From: Marinilabiliaceae bacterium
GTDB lineage: Bacteria > Bacteroidota > Bacteroidia > Bacteroidales > Marinilabiliaceae
Direction of reading: 5' to 3'
DNA: 64,000 nucleotides
Assembly (NCBI GenBank): GCA_016933045.1
Contig: JAFGBR010000050.1
Location: 62,001-126,000 of the forward strand
A program made the translations under genes and the position numbers. Of the stretch, positions 37,972 through 47,002 are shown piece by piece. Numbering within the stretch: position 1 is the stretch's first letter; the number at the start of each line of letters is the position of its first letter. The notes below the pieces were generated by a model, which was not told the origin of the DNA, did no database searches, and saw nothing but the letters and a program-made list of their open reading frames with translations.

Positions 37972-38370
37972 TTACAATTGAAGGGTTTTTGGAAAAAAAC
38001 GCTTCCCTTTCAGCAGTTGATTTATCGCCATTCCTAAATCTTCGAAAAGCTGATTTTTAAATACACAACCATAAAATCCGGTATGTACTAACTGTCGCAA
38101 AAACACAGATTCCTCATTTCCGGTTACAGCCAATATTTTTAAATTTGGAAATTCCCACAATAACTTTCGGGCTGTATTAATTCCATCCAATTCCTTCATT
38201 ATTATATCCATAATAATAATATCTGCTATTAAGATTTTATTATTCTTTAAAGCTTCTGCTCCATTAGTTGCCTCTCCAAGTACCTGGCAATTAAGTTCAT
38301 TTTGCAAATATTCTGATACTGCCTTTCTAAAAGGGTCACTATCATCAACAATAAAAAACTTAGCTCTCAT
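37972..38370 (-). CDS. Stand-alone receiver protein of NarL type, probable CheA target
   Basis: The 132-residue protein is one receiver domain: acidic pair D9/D10, phospho-acceptor D55 (IIIMDIIMKELDG), Thr in LAVTGNE and Lys in CVFKNQ. Sequence style resembles the receiver of NarL/FixJ regulators ('ATNGAEALKN', 'RFFPKTLQL' at the end), but the DNA-binding part is absent and the stop codon follows at once. It is the first gene of the operon with cheA, 17 bases upstream. It may take the place of CheY; whether it binds a motility part or is a phosphate sink is not visible. Confidence 0.85.
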   Translation of the reverse strand: MRAKFFIVDDSDPFRKAVSEYLQNELNCQVLGEATNGAEALKNNKILIADIIIMDIIMKELDGINTARKLLWEFPNLKILAVTGNEESVFLRQLVHTGFYGCVFKNQLFEDLGMAINQLLKGKRFFPKTLQL

Positions 38371-38597
38371 TTCTCCCCTTTTTAATAATATTTTGGCCTT
38401 TTTATTAATATTATATCAACTCTATTTTTTTAACAGCATTACAAATTATTTTTTCAATCTAAGTAAAAACTTCCACTGTTTTAACTCAAATATAAATCAG
38501 AAATCTGCAGTATTAAAGAGGTAAAAGGAGGGTTAATTAGGGTACATATAACCGTTTTACCCCCCCAAAAAGGGGATCAAATTTTATACACTAAAAC
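38371..38597. other. Upstream region of the chemotaxis operon
   Basis: This stretch between the receiver gene and the GH2 terminator holds a minus-strand TATATTTG element at 38487-38494, which could be the -7 box of the chemotaxis operon (leader ~115 bases). Further up are GGGTA (38540-38544) and TACCC (38558-38562), an inverted repeat with 13 bases between the arms, and a C-run next to AAAAAGGGG (38560-38575). These stand out in an AT-rich genome and may be an operator. No gene is seen. Confidence 0.35.
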
Positions 38598-38627
38598 AAA
38601 AGCAGAGATATTAACATCTCTGCTTTT
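38598..38627 (-). terminator. Terminator after the GH2 gene
   Basis: A perfect 12-bp stem (38598-38609 with 38616-38627, AAAAGCAGAGAT/ATCTCTGCTTTT) with a 6-base loop lies downstream of the GH2 stop codon on the minus strand. Confidence 0.88.
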
Positions 38628-38688
38628 ATAATATTATTGAAATTATATTTTTCTTTACAAATAAACCGGCATTAAGGCTTATTTTCAA

Positions 38689-41067
38689 TTATCGTTTAAC
38701 TTCACTACTATTTAATATCAATGTAGATGATTTCAAAGTGGGATTATGAGCGGAGACTATTATTTGACCCGAAGTTTTTCCGGCTTTTAACAATATAGTT
38801 GCAATACCTGCTTCACTTTTTATTGGATTAAACCCTATCAATTCGGCATCTCCTTCAACATTAAATGATATATTCAAATCAGATGTTTGACAAATATTCC
38901 CATCTGAATCAACAATATTTGCGTAAATAAAAATTACATCGTTACAGCCGGCTTCAAGTTTTTTTCCACTAATATCAGGTACTAATTTTATAGAAAATGG
39001 CTTATCTTCGGTCGATTCACTCAACTCAGACACCATTACCCCATCAAGATAACCTTTTGCAGTTATAGTACCCTTTTCAAATTCTATTAGTTTAAATGTG
39101 AAAGGTGGATGGCTAAGATTTACACAATTCCTATCTCTATCTGGTTTTTTACGCGATACCAACTTATTATTTAAATATAATTCAACCTCATCGCAATTAC
39201 TGTAAACCTTAACATCGGTATATGAAGTATCATTCCAATAGTTTGCAATAAATAACATTGGATGATTAAAGGAAGTATTTAAAATAGGTTTTTTCTGACT
39301 TTCATAAAAATAAAATGCAAATTTTGGCAACCGAAAAATATCCATTACTCCCGATGACTCAATGTCATTAGCATATCCCCTGTTATAATCGAACATAAGC
39401 CAGTTTGCATCTCCTATTGAAACTCCATACAAATTATCGTTGTGCGACTCCTGGTAATTAAGTGCCTGCTGAGCCAATCGTTTCTGACCATTTTCTCTTA
39501 ATTGACGTGATGTACGTTCTTCTTTCTGCAAATCAGCAAACGCCGTTTGATTAAACCCTGCATTTTGAGCATAATATTCCCAATCGCCATATTCAGCTAT
39601 AAATATTGGCTTATCTTTTTTATACTTTTTCCAATAATCAGGGGCTTTACCATGTTGCCGTGCAGGAGTATAAATATCATAAGCATAATCAATCCATCCA
39701 CAAGTATAATTCTCAGTCTCAGGCAACTCTTCTTTTACAACAAAATGAGCTTTATCCATCCAATCTTTACTCATTCTTGACTCGTTAAGAGATGCTTCCC
39801 AAAACATTACAGAAGCATGATTTCGATCGCGCCTTACCATATCACGAATATCCTGCAACGCATTTGCCTGAAACTCAGCACCTCCAAAAAATTGCCAACC
39901 CGGTATGCAATTCATCACTACAATACCCAATTCATCACAAGCATTTAAAAATGCTGTTGATTGTGGGTAGTGCGATAAACGAACGAAATTAAATCCTGCC
40001 ATTTTAATTTTCCATGCATCGCGATATTGTGCATTATTCGAAAGGGCATTTCCAATATATGGATACTCTTGATGACGATTAGTACCCCGCAGATAAACCT
40101 TTTGCCCGTTTAAAACAAAACCTTCTTTTGCCGACACCGAAAAAGTCCTTATCCCAACTTTTAAACTTTGCTTTTCAATTACACTTTTACCTTTTAAAAC
40201 CTTTATTTTTATTGTATACAAATATGGAGAATCAGGTGACCAAAGATTTGGTTCACTTATATTTAATAATTTCACGTATTGCTTATATGAACCGGAATTT
40301 AATTCAATTTTTTCAGATATATTATGTGCAACTACAATACCTGCAGTATCAATTAATTCAACTTCAACATTTACCTTGGCATCTTTTTTATCATCGTTAT
40401 TAATATCAACCATTAACTCTACAGATGCTTTTTCACTGCTTGCAAATAAGGTCTTAAAAAAAACGCCTCCTCCTGCTACTCTATTAACCCACACCGGATC
40501 TGGCACATATACTCTATCCTTTACAAAAAGTGTTGCATCGCGATATATACCACTATAGTAACAAAAATCAAGTGTTTTAATTGTTTTTCCCGGAGCAAAA
40601 GAATTATTATCATTATTATTAACTCTTACCACAATACAATTCAATCCTTTAATAACATCATCAGACACATCAACATAAAAAGGTAGATATCCGCCAATAT
40701 GAGTATCGATATATTTTCCATTTAACCACACTTCAGCTTCTTGCATAATACCATCAAACCGAATTGCAATATGTTTATTTTTAATATTACCCGGTATTTC
40801 AAAAAACTTTCTATAAAAACAATAACCCTGCCACTGATCACCTTCAATAACTAAAGGCTCTATATGAGCAGTATGAGGCAAAGAAATTTCTTCCCAATCA
40901 AACAACGAATCCCCTTTTTGAAACAACAAACTAACAATTGAGGTATCAACATCTTTAACAAATTCCCAGTTACTATTAAAATTAATCGCCTCACTTGATT
41001 TTACATTATTAAAAAGACCCAAAAAAAATATCAGGAAAAGAACTCTTACTCCAACAATATACTTCAT
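38689..41067 (-). CDS. Exported GH2 family glycoside hydrolase
   Basis: GH2 enzymes are retaining beta-galactosidases, -mannosidases or -glucuronidases and relatives. The 792-residue protein has a signal peptide (~1-25), the N-terminal jelly-roll (WQGYCFYRKFFEIPG, FDGIMQEAEVWLNGKYI), an immunoglobulin-like domain, and a TIM barrel with RGTNRHQEYPYIGNA. Probable acid/base is Glu429 in SLNES and nucleophile Glu492 in IAEYGDWEY. A DUF4982-like and an invasin-like beta domain end the protein. The substrate is not clear; no PUL partner is adjacent, and the gene stands between signalling genes. Confidence 0.88.
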   Translation of the reverse strand: MKYIVGVRVLFLIFFLGLFNNVKSSEAINFNSNWEFVKDVDTSIVSLLFQKGDSLFDWEEISLPHTAHIEPLVIEGDQWQGYCFYRKFFEIPGNIKNKHIAIRFDGIMQEAEVWLNGKYIDTHIGGYLPFYVDVSDDVIKGLNCIVVRVNNNDNNSFAPGKTIKTLDFCYYSGIYRDATLFVKDRVYVPDPVWVNRVAGGGVFFKTLFASSEKASVELMVDINNDDKKDAKVNVEVELIDTAGIVVAHNISEKIELNSGSYKQYVKLLNISEPNLWSPDSPYLYTIKIKVLKGKSVIEKQSLKVGIRTFSVSAKEGFVLNGQKVYLRGTNRHQEYPYIGNALSNNAQYRDAWKIKMAGFNFVRLSHYPQSTAFLNACDELGIVVMNCIPGWQFFGGAEFQANALQDIRDMVRRDRNHASVMFWEASLNESRMSKDWMDKAHFVVKEELPETENYTCGWIDYAYDIYTPARQHGKAPDYWKKYKKDKPIFIAEYGDWEYYAQNAGFNQTAFADLQKEERTSRQLRENGQKRLAQQALNYQESHNDNLYGVSIGDANWLMFDYNRGYANDIESSGVMDIFRLPKFAFYFYESQKKPILNTSFNHPMLFIANYWNDTSYTDVKVYSNCDEVELYLNNKLVSRKKPDRDRNCVNLSHPPFTFKLIEFEKGTITAKGYLDGVMVSELSESTEDKPFSIKLVPDISGKKLEAGCNDVIFIYANIVDSDGNICQTSDLNISFNVEGDAELIGFNPIKSEAGIATILLKAGKTSGQIIVSAHNPTLKSSTLILNSSEVKR

Positions 41068-41182
41068 TCGACAAACGATTTTATTTTTTGTTTGCTAAGA
41101 TAATAATTACAGGATTTAACCTTTTGCAATTATAACATAGTTTTATATTAAAAATATCTTTCACAAAAAATTACATAATACA

Positions 41183-42364
41183 TCAATAAGACGTAATATG
41201 ACGAAAATCTTTAGGAAACTCAACCGTTGTAACGGTTCCCTTTTTATCATCTCTGTTAACAAACCTAATATTACCCTTATGCGACAACACAATCATTTGT
41301 GCCAAATGCAACTCCAGACTGGTATTTCTCTCATACTTTCCACCTTTCGAAAATAGTGAATCAAACATGTAAGCAGGGTTTTGTGCTGCAAACAAACTAC
41401 CGGTATCTTCTATTTCACAAATAACATATTCTTCATGATCAGTAATTGTTACATCAATAATTCCTGAACTTGTAAAAGCTGAACTTGACTCTAATAAAGC
41501 CTGAAAAGCACTATTTATCAAATCAAAATCGCCAAATATTTTTAACCCCACCTTATTTGATTTATATCTATACTCATTTTTTTTATCGCATCGTTCTATG
41601 CACCTATTAACAACACTTTTCATTACAGCATTAATATTTATATCTTGTAAATTATTTTCATCAAGGCCTTTTAAACGAACAAATGCAATTTGAAGTGCAC
41701 TGTATGAATATTTTTCAAGCTTTTCAACCGATTTTTCCAATAATTTTATTATTTCATCAACGTCGGGTGTGTTTTCGAATGATTTTAATAACCCCAATGA
41801 GCCAACAATTCCATTTAAAGGGGTTCTGATTTCATGACTAATCGATTTTAAAAACTCATTTTGAGCCTGATCGAGTGTTTTAAGGTTTGAATATGCACTT
41901 TCAAGTTTCTGATTAGCTTTTTGTAACTCAAGTGTTTTTTTATCAACCTCTTTTTCTAACCACTTAGTTGTATCTAAGAGTTTTTCCCGATTATGCTTTA
42001 ATTCTACATGAGTAGCAATTCTAACCAATAATTCTTCCTGGTTAAAGGGCTTGGTAAGATAATCAACTCCCCCGGCATTAAAAGCCTTGGTAATACTCTC
42101 AGTATCATCACGTGCCGTAATAAATACAATTGGTATTTCATTTTTACCGGGTATTTGTTTTATTTTTATACACGTTTCAAATCCATCCATTTCGGGCATC
42201 ATAATGTCCATCAAAACTAGATCGAAATCCTCCTTTTCAATCCATTGTATTGCTGTTTTTCCATTCAATGCATACTCTATATCATAATGTGCAGATGTTA
42301 ACAAATTAGCCAGTAACTGAATATTTTTACCATGATCATCAACAATCAATATTTTATTATTCAT
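41183..42364 (-). CDS. Receiver-histidine kinase with a degenerate ATP-binding domain
   Basis: The 393-residue soluble protein has an intact receiver at the N-terminus (D9/D10, phospho-acceptor D53, KPF lysine at 105), a coiled coil, and a HisKA domain with His177 in SISHEIRTPLNG. The following HATPase-like domain lacks the usual marks: the N-box Asn is replaced (ALLESSSAF), the G1 box reads EDTGSLF and the GxGLGL G2 box reads TSLELHL. It may be a pseudokinase that passes or removes phosphate rather than making it. It lies 71 bases after the large multi-PAS kinase gene and may share its transcript. Confidence 0.88.
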   Translation of the reverse strand: MNNKILIVDDHGKNIQLLANLLTSAHYDIEYALNGKTAIQWIEKEDFDLVLMDIMMPEMDGFETCIKIKQIPGKNEIPIVFITARDDTESITKAFNAGGVDYLTKPFNQEELLVRIATHVELKHNREKLLDTTKWLEKEVDKKTLELQKANQKLESAYSNLKTLDQAQNEFLKSISHEIRTPLNGIVGSLGLLKSFENTPDVDEIIKLLEKSVEKLEKYSYSALQIAFVRLKGLDENNLQDININAVMKSVVNRCIERCDKKNEYRYKSNKVGLKIFGDFDLINSAFQALLESSSAFTSSGIIDVTITDHEEYVICEIEDTGSLFAAQNPAYMFDSLFSKGGKYERNTSLELHLAQMIVLSHKGNIRFVNRDDKKGTVTTVEFPKDFRHITSY

Positions 42365-42435
42365 TTTTTGTTCATTTTAATTTCTTTTTTACCCAGATGA
42401 AATAAACCAAATAATCATCATCGATAGTGAATATT

Positions 42436-45400
42436 TTATTCACAATTAGTTTCACTAATTTTTTTAAGTTCACGCAAATAACCCGATAACGCAATTATAG
42501 AATCCTGAATACCAACAACATCAAAAATATTTAATGCATTTTTCATTTGTTTTCCAATTTCTTCAATATACTCAAGATTCATACGCCCCCCTATATCGCA
42601 TAGCAATTCTGACAATTGTTTAACCTGCTGATGTGGATGAATCTCGGCAAGTTCATTCAACAAATTTTCAATTACATCATCGAAAATTGGAAGAACAAGT
42701 TTAGCTTCTTCATTTGTCAATCGCCTCTCTTTATGTTCACATACTACAACATCAGTAGTTGTTGTTTCTCTTAAATTGTTCTGAAATATTGCAACTAAAT
42801 CATTTTGAGTTACAGGTTTTACAATAACATCCGAATAACCCATTTTTAAAAGAATTTCTTTATTACCAATTTCAACCGGTCCAATAAGTGCAATAACCGG
42901 CATTTTTTTCAATTTTTTATGCTCGTGAACATATTGCAAACTATCTTTTGCACATTTATAATCACCGTTAAAATCAATCAAAATAATTTGCGTTTTTGAA
43001 AATTCAAGAATTGCTTCAACCTCTTTAGCTTCTCCAAGTTCAATAATACCAATATTATATGGTTCTAAAATATCACGTAAAATTGAAGTATTAACCCCCG
43101 ATCCTCCAATAATAATAACATTAGTATTTGAGTAGTTCGACAACAAAGGGGTTAAGTTTTGCAATTTAACCTGTTCATTTTCAATATCAACATCACGCAA
43201 AAGCACAACAAACCTAGCTCCTTCTCCAGGCTTACTATCAACCTTTATGGATCCATTCATTATTTCTATCAATCGCTTTGTTATACTCAATCCAAGACCT
43301 GTACCTCCATATTTTTTTGCATCATGCCCTTCGTGCTGCATAAAAGGTTGAAATATTTTATCCAAACTCTCTTTAGCTATTCCAATACCGGAGTCCTTTA
43401 CAACAATCTCTAAATCACAATATATCTCATTTTTCTTATCAATTCGAACTATTACACTAACACTTCCTCTATCGGTAAATTTTATTGCATTACTTATTAA
43501 ATTAAGCAACATTTGTTTTACTCTAATTTCATCAAGATTTAAAAACGCAGGAACAGAGTCATCAATATCAACAATAAAATCAAGATTTTTTTGTTCGTAA
43601 CGATACTGAAAAAGCAAACGTAACTCTTCAATTAAAAACCTCAAATCAACAGGCTCGGGTTTTATTATAATTTTATTCGCTTCAATTTTTGATAAATCAA
43701 GTATGTTATTTATTAAATTAAGTAATGTTTTCCCGCTTTTTTGAATTAGACGCACATACTCTTTTTGAGAAGCATCGCTTATTTTCTTCTCCAATATTTG
43801 AGAAAATCCAATAATCGAATTCATCGGGGTTCTTATCTCATGCGAAAGATTAGCCAAAAAATAACTCTTTGCAAGATTTGCTTCCTCTGCAACATCCTTT
43901 GCCTTTGATAACTCATCTAAAAGATTTTTCTGTCGGGATATATCCATTTGCACTCCAATAATCCTTATTGGTTCATTTAGTTCATTTTTTTCAACAATTT
44001 TACCAATCAATAATGTCCATAAGTACTTATCATCACCAACTTTCATTCTTATCTCACATTCCATTTCGCCCAATTGTCCTCTTTTATGTTGATAATATGA
44101 ATTATAAAGATTTCCAATATCTAAGGGATGAATATGGTTAATAAGCCATGAGAATTCACCAATTTGCTTTCCGGGAATAAACTTGAGCATTTGCATAAAA
44201 ACCTGATTGGTAATCACTTTATCTTCCTGCACATAATAATCCCACATGGCAATTTTTCCGGCAGACATGGCAAAATCGAGCCTTTCACGTATTTTCTTTA
44301 ATTCACGCTCGCGATTCACCAATTCTGAAATATCAATTACACTACCACAAATATAATTTACCTCGTTATAGTCATTAAAAAGAGGCACAAAAACATTTAG
44401 TGTTGTTTTTGAGACATTATCGACATAACGTATTCCTTCAAATGATCTGGGTTCCTTTGTTTTTAATACCTCTTCAAACACATCTTTTGCTTTCTGTGCA
44501 TAATCATGCGGAAGTAAATCAAAACCTGTTTTTCCGCTTAACTCAATCTTACTCATTCCAAGACCTTGAGCCATTGCTTTATTGGCAAGTTGAATTTTCA
44601 TCTCAGGAGTAGCCAAAAATACTGACAATTGTAACGAGTCAATAATCATTTCCAATTGATCCTGTTGTCTTTTTAATCTTTGTTCATATTCCTTCGAATT
44701 AGTTATATCAAGCATAAAACCTGTTAATTCACAAGCTTTTCCATTATCATCTTTAGCAACATTTACAATATCTCTAATCCATCGATAACTTCCATCCTTT
44801 TGCATTATTCTATAATCGAAAGTATGGTCATAACCTAAAACACTCAAATCATTACAATATTCAGGAGCCCAGCTTCGGTCTTCGGGATGTAAACGATTAA
44901 TCCAATCATCGAGCACATTCCATTGATCGGCCGGATAACCTAATATTTGTTCCGATTTGGCTCCCATATAAACAAACTTTTTAGTTTTAAAATTAAGCTT
45001 CCACGGAACACTATTCATATTATCTAATAAATTATTAAGCGACCGATTTTTTTCTTCAATTTCGGTTTGTAGTTGCTTTACTTTTGAAATATCACGCACA
45101 ATAGCAACTGCAAAATGCTGATTTTGAAAGTTTAACAAAAAAAACTTCACATGCATATGTACCGAATGCCCCAAATGGGAAGTTGCCCGTTCAAATTCTA
45201 TAAATCGTTTTTTTTCTAATATCTGCCAATACTTCTGAAACGATTTATAATCAATGTCACCAACCAAATCAAAAATTGATTTAGTTGCTATTTCTTCGGG
45301 CTTTATTCCAAGTCGTTCAGATACCTTTTCATTAGCAAAAATGAAACGACCCTTTTTATCGACAAAATATATTGCATCATCCGAATTATTAATTGCAAAT

Positions 45401-46236
45401 TCGATTTGAAGCAATCGCTTATTATCATTATGCTTAGCTGTTATATCTCTCGAATTTAGCAACACACCATACAATTTTTCATTACTATCATAAATTGGTG
45501 TTGCCTCATAATCTACAACATAAGTCTCTCCCGTTTTTGAAACAATAACAGCTTCTTCCTCCGAAAAATATGGAAAACCCGATTGAATAACCTGTATAAC
45601 CGGATTCTGAAGTATTTTCCGAGATACTAAATGAAAAAGTTTATAAACTGTTTCTATTGATTTTCCTTTTACTTCTAAAAAACTGCATCCGGTTAATACT
45701 TCTGCTTCTTTATTCATTAACGTAATACAACCATTACCATCTGTTGCAATTACAGCTTCACGAACAGTATTAAGAATTTTCTGATAATTATTAGCATCCT
45801 CAATATGATTTGAATACTCCCCAAAACCCGATACTATTTGATTTATTTGCCTTACTAATATTTGAATTGTTTTATTAAAAATAATATCCACTGTATTAAT
45901 CTGGCTAATTGAATCGCCTAAAGCTAGTATTTCATATTGCTTATTACTCTTCTGCACTTCTATTGTTGAATAAAAAGTTACTACACTATTAATGGTTATC
46001 ATTTTCTTAGATGCATATATATCAATACAATACGCTTTTAGATTGTTTATTACAAAATTCGTATTTATATCAAAAAAATGCTCTCCATTAGCTGAATACT
46101 CAACTTCAACTTTATAATTGTCATTTACACACGACATCAGTAATACAGTCTCAAGTCCTGTTGAATAACACAAAAGTTCAAATTGATCAAGAATAATAGT
46201 GTTTGATAAACAATTATTTTTTGATTGAACAACCAT
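42436..46236 (-). CDS. Hybrid histidine kinase with five PAS domains
   Basis: The 1266-residue protein has no transmembrane helix and so should sense in the cytoplasm. In order: an unrecognised N-terminal ~150 residues, five PAS domains at about 155-265, 275-385, 400-520, 530-645 and 650-780, HisKA with His799 (LSHEIRTPMN), a complete HATPase (NLISNAIKFT, DSGIGI, GTGLGLSI), and a receiver-like domain with Asp1088 (ILIDFNG) and a KPV lysine but IIGGSG where the acidic pair should be. The last ~100 residues are helical and could be a worn Hpt domain; no clear Hpt His is seen. It precedes the receiver-kinase gene. Confidence 0.9.
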   Translation of the reverse strand: MVVQSKNNCLSNTIILDQFELLCYSTGLETVLLMSCVNDNYKVEVEYSANGEHFFDINTNFVINNLKAYCIDIYASKKMITINSVVTFYSTIEVQKSNKQYEILALGDSISQINTVDIIFNKTIQILVRQINQIVSGFGEYSNHIEDANNYQKILNTVREAVIATDGNGCITLMNKEAEVLTGCSFLEVKGKSIETVYKLFHLVSRKILQNPVIQVIQSGFPYFSEEEAVIVSKTGETYVVDYEATPIYDSNEKLYGVLLNSRDITAKHNDNKRLLQIEFAINNSDDAIYFVDKKGRFIFANEKVSERLGIKPEEIATKSIFDLVGDIDYKSFQKYWQILEKKRFIEFERATSHLGHSVHMHVKFFLLNFQNQHFAVAIVRDISKVKQLQTEIEEKNRSLNNLLDNMNSVPWKLNFKTKKFVYMGAKSEQILGYPADQWNVLDDWINRLHPEDRSWAPEYCNDLSVLGYDHTFDYRIMQKDGSYRWIRDIVNVAKDDNGKACELTGFMLDITNSKEYEQRLKRQQDQLEMIIDSLQLSVFLATPEMKIQLANKAMAQGLGMSKIELSGKTGFDLLPHDYAQKAKDVFEEVLKTKEPRSFEGIRYVDNVSKTTLNVFVPLFNDYNEVNYICGSVIDISELVNRERELKKIRERLDFAMSAGKIAMWDYYVQEDKVITNQVFMQMLKFIPGKQIGEFSWLINHIHPLDIGNLYNSYYQHKRGQLGEMECEIRMKVGDDKYLWTLLIGKIVEKNELNEPIRIIGVQMDISRQKNLLDELSKAKDVAEEANLAKSYFLANLSHEIRTPMNSIIGFSQILEKKISDASQKEYVRLIQKSGKTLLNLINNILDLSKIEANKIIIKPEPVDLRFLIEELRLLFQYRYEQKNLDFIVDIDDSVPAFLNLDEIRVKQMLLNLISNAIKFTDRGSVSVIVRIDKKNEIYCDLEIVVKDSGIGIAKESLDKIFQPFMQHEGHDAKKYGGTGLGLSITKRLIEIMNGSIKVDSKPGEGARFVVLLRDVDIENEQVKLQNLTPLLSNYSNTNVIIIGGSGVNTSILRDILEPYNIGIIELGEAKEVEAILEFSKTQIILIDFNGDYKCAKDSLQYVHEHKKLKKMPVIALIGPVEIGNKEILLKMGYSDVIVKPVTQNDLVAIFQNNLRETTTTDVVVCEHKERRLTNEEAKLVLPIFDDVIENLLNELAEIHPHQQVKQLSELLCDIGGRMNLEYIEEIGKQMKNALNIFDVVGIQDSIIALSGYLRELKKISETNCE

Positions 46237-46340
46237 ATAAGAATCAGATGTTAAAAATTAATTGGCTTTTATAACCTTATAGTGTATATATTAAACCATA
46301 AACATATTTTTCAATATTTTTAATAAAACACATGCTCAAT

Positions 46341-46991
46341 TTACTGTAAATCAACCAGTTTATATTTAATGGCATACATAACCAAACTGGCACTGTTTTT
46401 ACAATTAGTTTTAGAAAGTAAATTACTTCGGTGTCCTTTTACTGTTTGTGCACTAATACAGAGCTTATCTGCTATTTCCTCATTAGTATGACCACTGCAA
46501 ATCTCTTGCAATACCTCAATTTCTCGACTAGTCAATCCATCTTTTTCAGGAACCGATTCTTTCGATTTTTTATTCATTCCCGAAATAATTTTACGAAGTA
46601 ATTCATTTGAGAAATAACTATCACCTTCAACTACTGAATAAATAGCTCGTTCAATTTCTTTTATACCTGAATCTTTTAAAAGAAATCCTTTTACTCCGGC
46701 TTCAATCATCTTATAATAATACTCCTCATCACCATGCATGGATAATGCAAGAATTGTAAGATCGGGATATTTTTCTTTTGCCAGCTTGGTAGCCTCTATC
46801 CCATTCATTACCGGCATTGAAATATCCATCAATACTAAATCGGGTACTGCATCCTCCAGCTTAGTCAAAAACTCTTGTCCATTACTGGCTTCTGCAATTA
46901 CAGTTCCAACCTCTTCAATTTCGATAAGTTGTTTTAATCCTTCCCGAAAAATTTTGTGATCGTCAACTAAAAACAATTTTACTTTATTCAT
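46341..46991 (-). CDS. NarL/FixJ-type response regulator
   Basis: The 216-residue regulator has a receiver (residues 4-120; D10/D11, phospho-acceptor D56, lysine in LLKDSG) and a LuxR-type helix-turn-helix (~150-212: LTSREIEVLQEICSGHTNEEIA, described across the motif; TVKGHRSNLLSK). It begins 11 bases after a HisKA_3 kinase gene ends, and such kinases are the usual partners of NarL-type regulators, so the two form a pair. All phosphorylation residues are intact. Target genes are unknown. Confidence 0.94.
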   Translation of the reverse strand: MNKVKLFLVDDHKIFREGLKQLIEIEEVGTVIAEASNGQEFLTKLEDAVPDLVLMDISMPVMNGIEATKLAKEKYPDLTILALSMHGDEEYYYKMIEAGVKGFLLKDSGIKEIERAIYSVVEGDSYFSNELLRKIISGMNKKSKESVPEKDGLTSREIEVLQEICSGHTNEEIADKLCISAQTVKGHRSNLLSKTNCKNSASLVMYAIKYKLVDLQ

Positions 46992-47002
46992 AACAATCAG
47001 TA

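Noticed and set aside
42436-42730. Hpt domain at the end of the five-PAS kinase
   Set aside because: The segment is helical, but no HxxKG-type phospho-acceptor His motif is present.
45936-46236. Chemoreceptor-like or membrane sensor at the N-terminus of the five-PAS kinase
   Set aside because: No transmembrane helix or known sensor fold can be seen in the first 100 residues.
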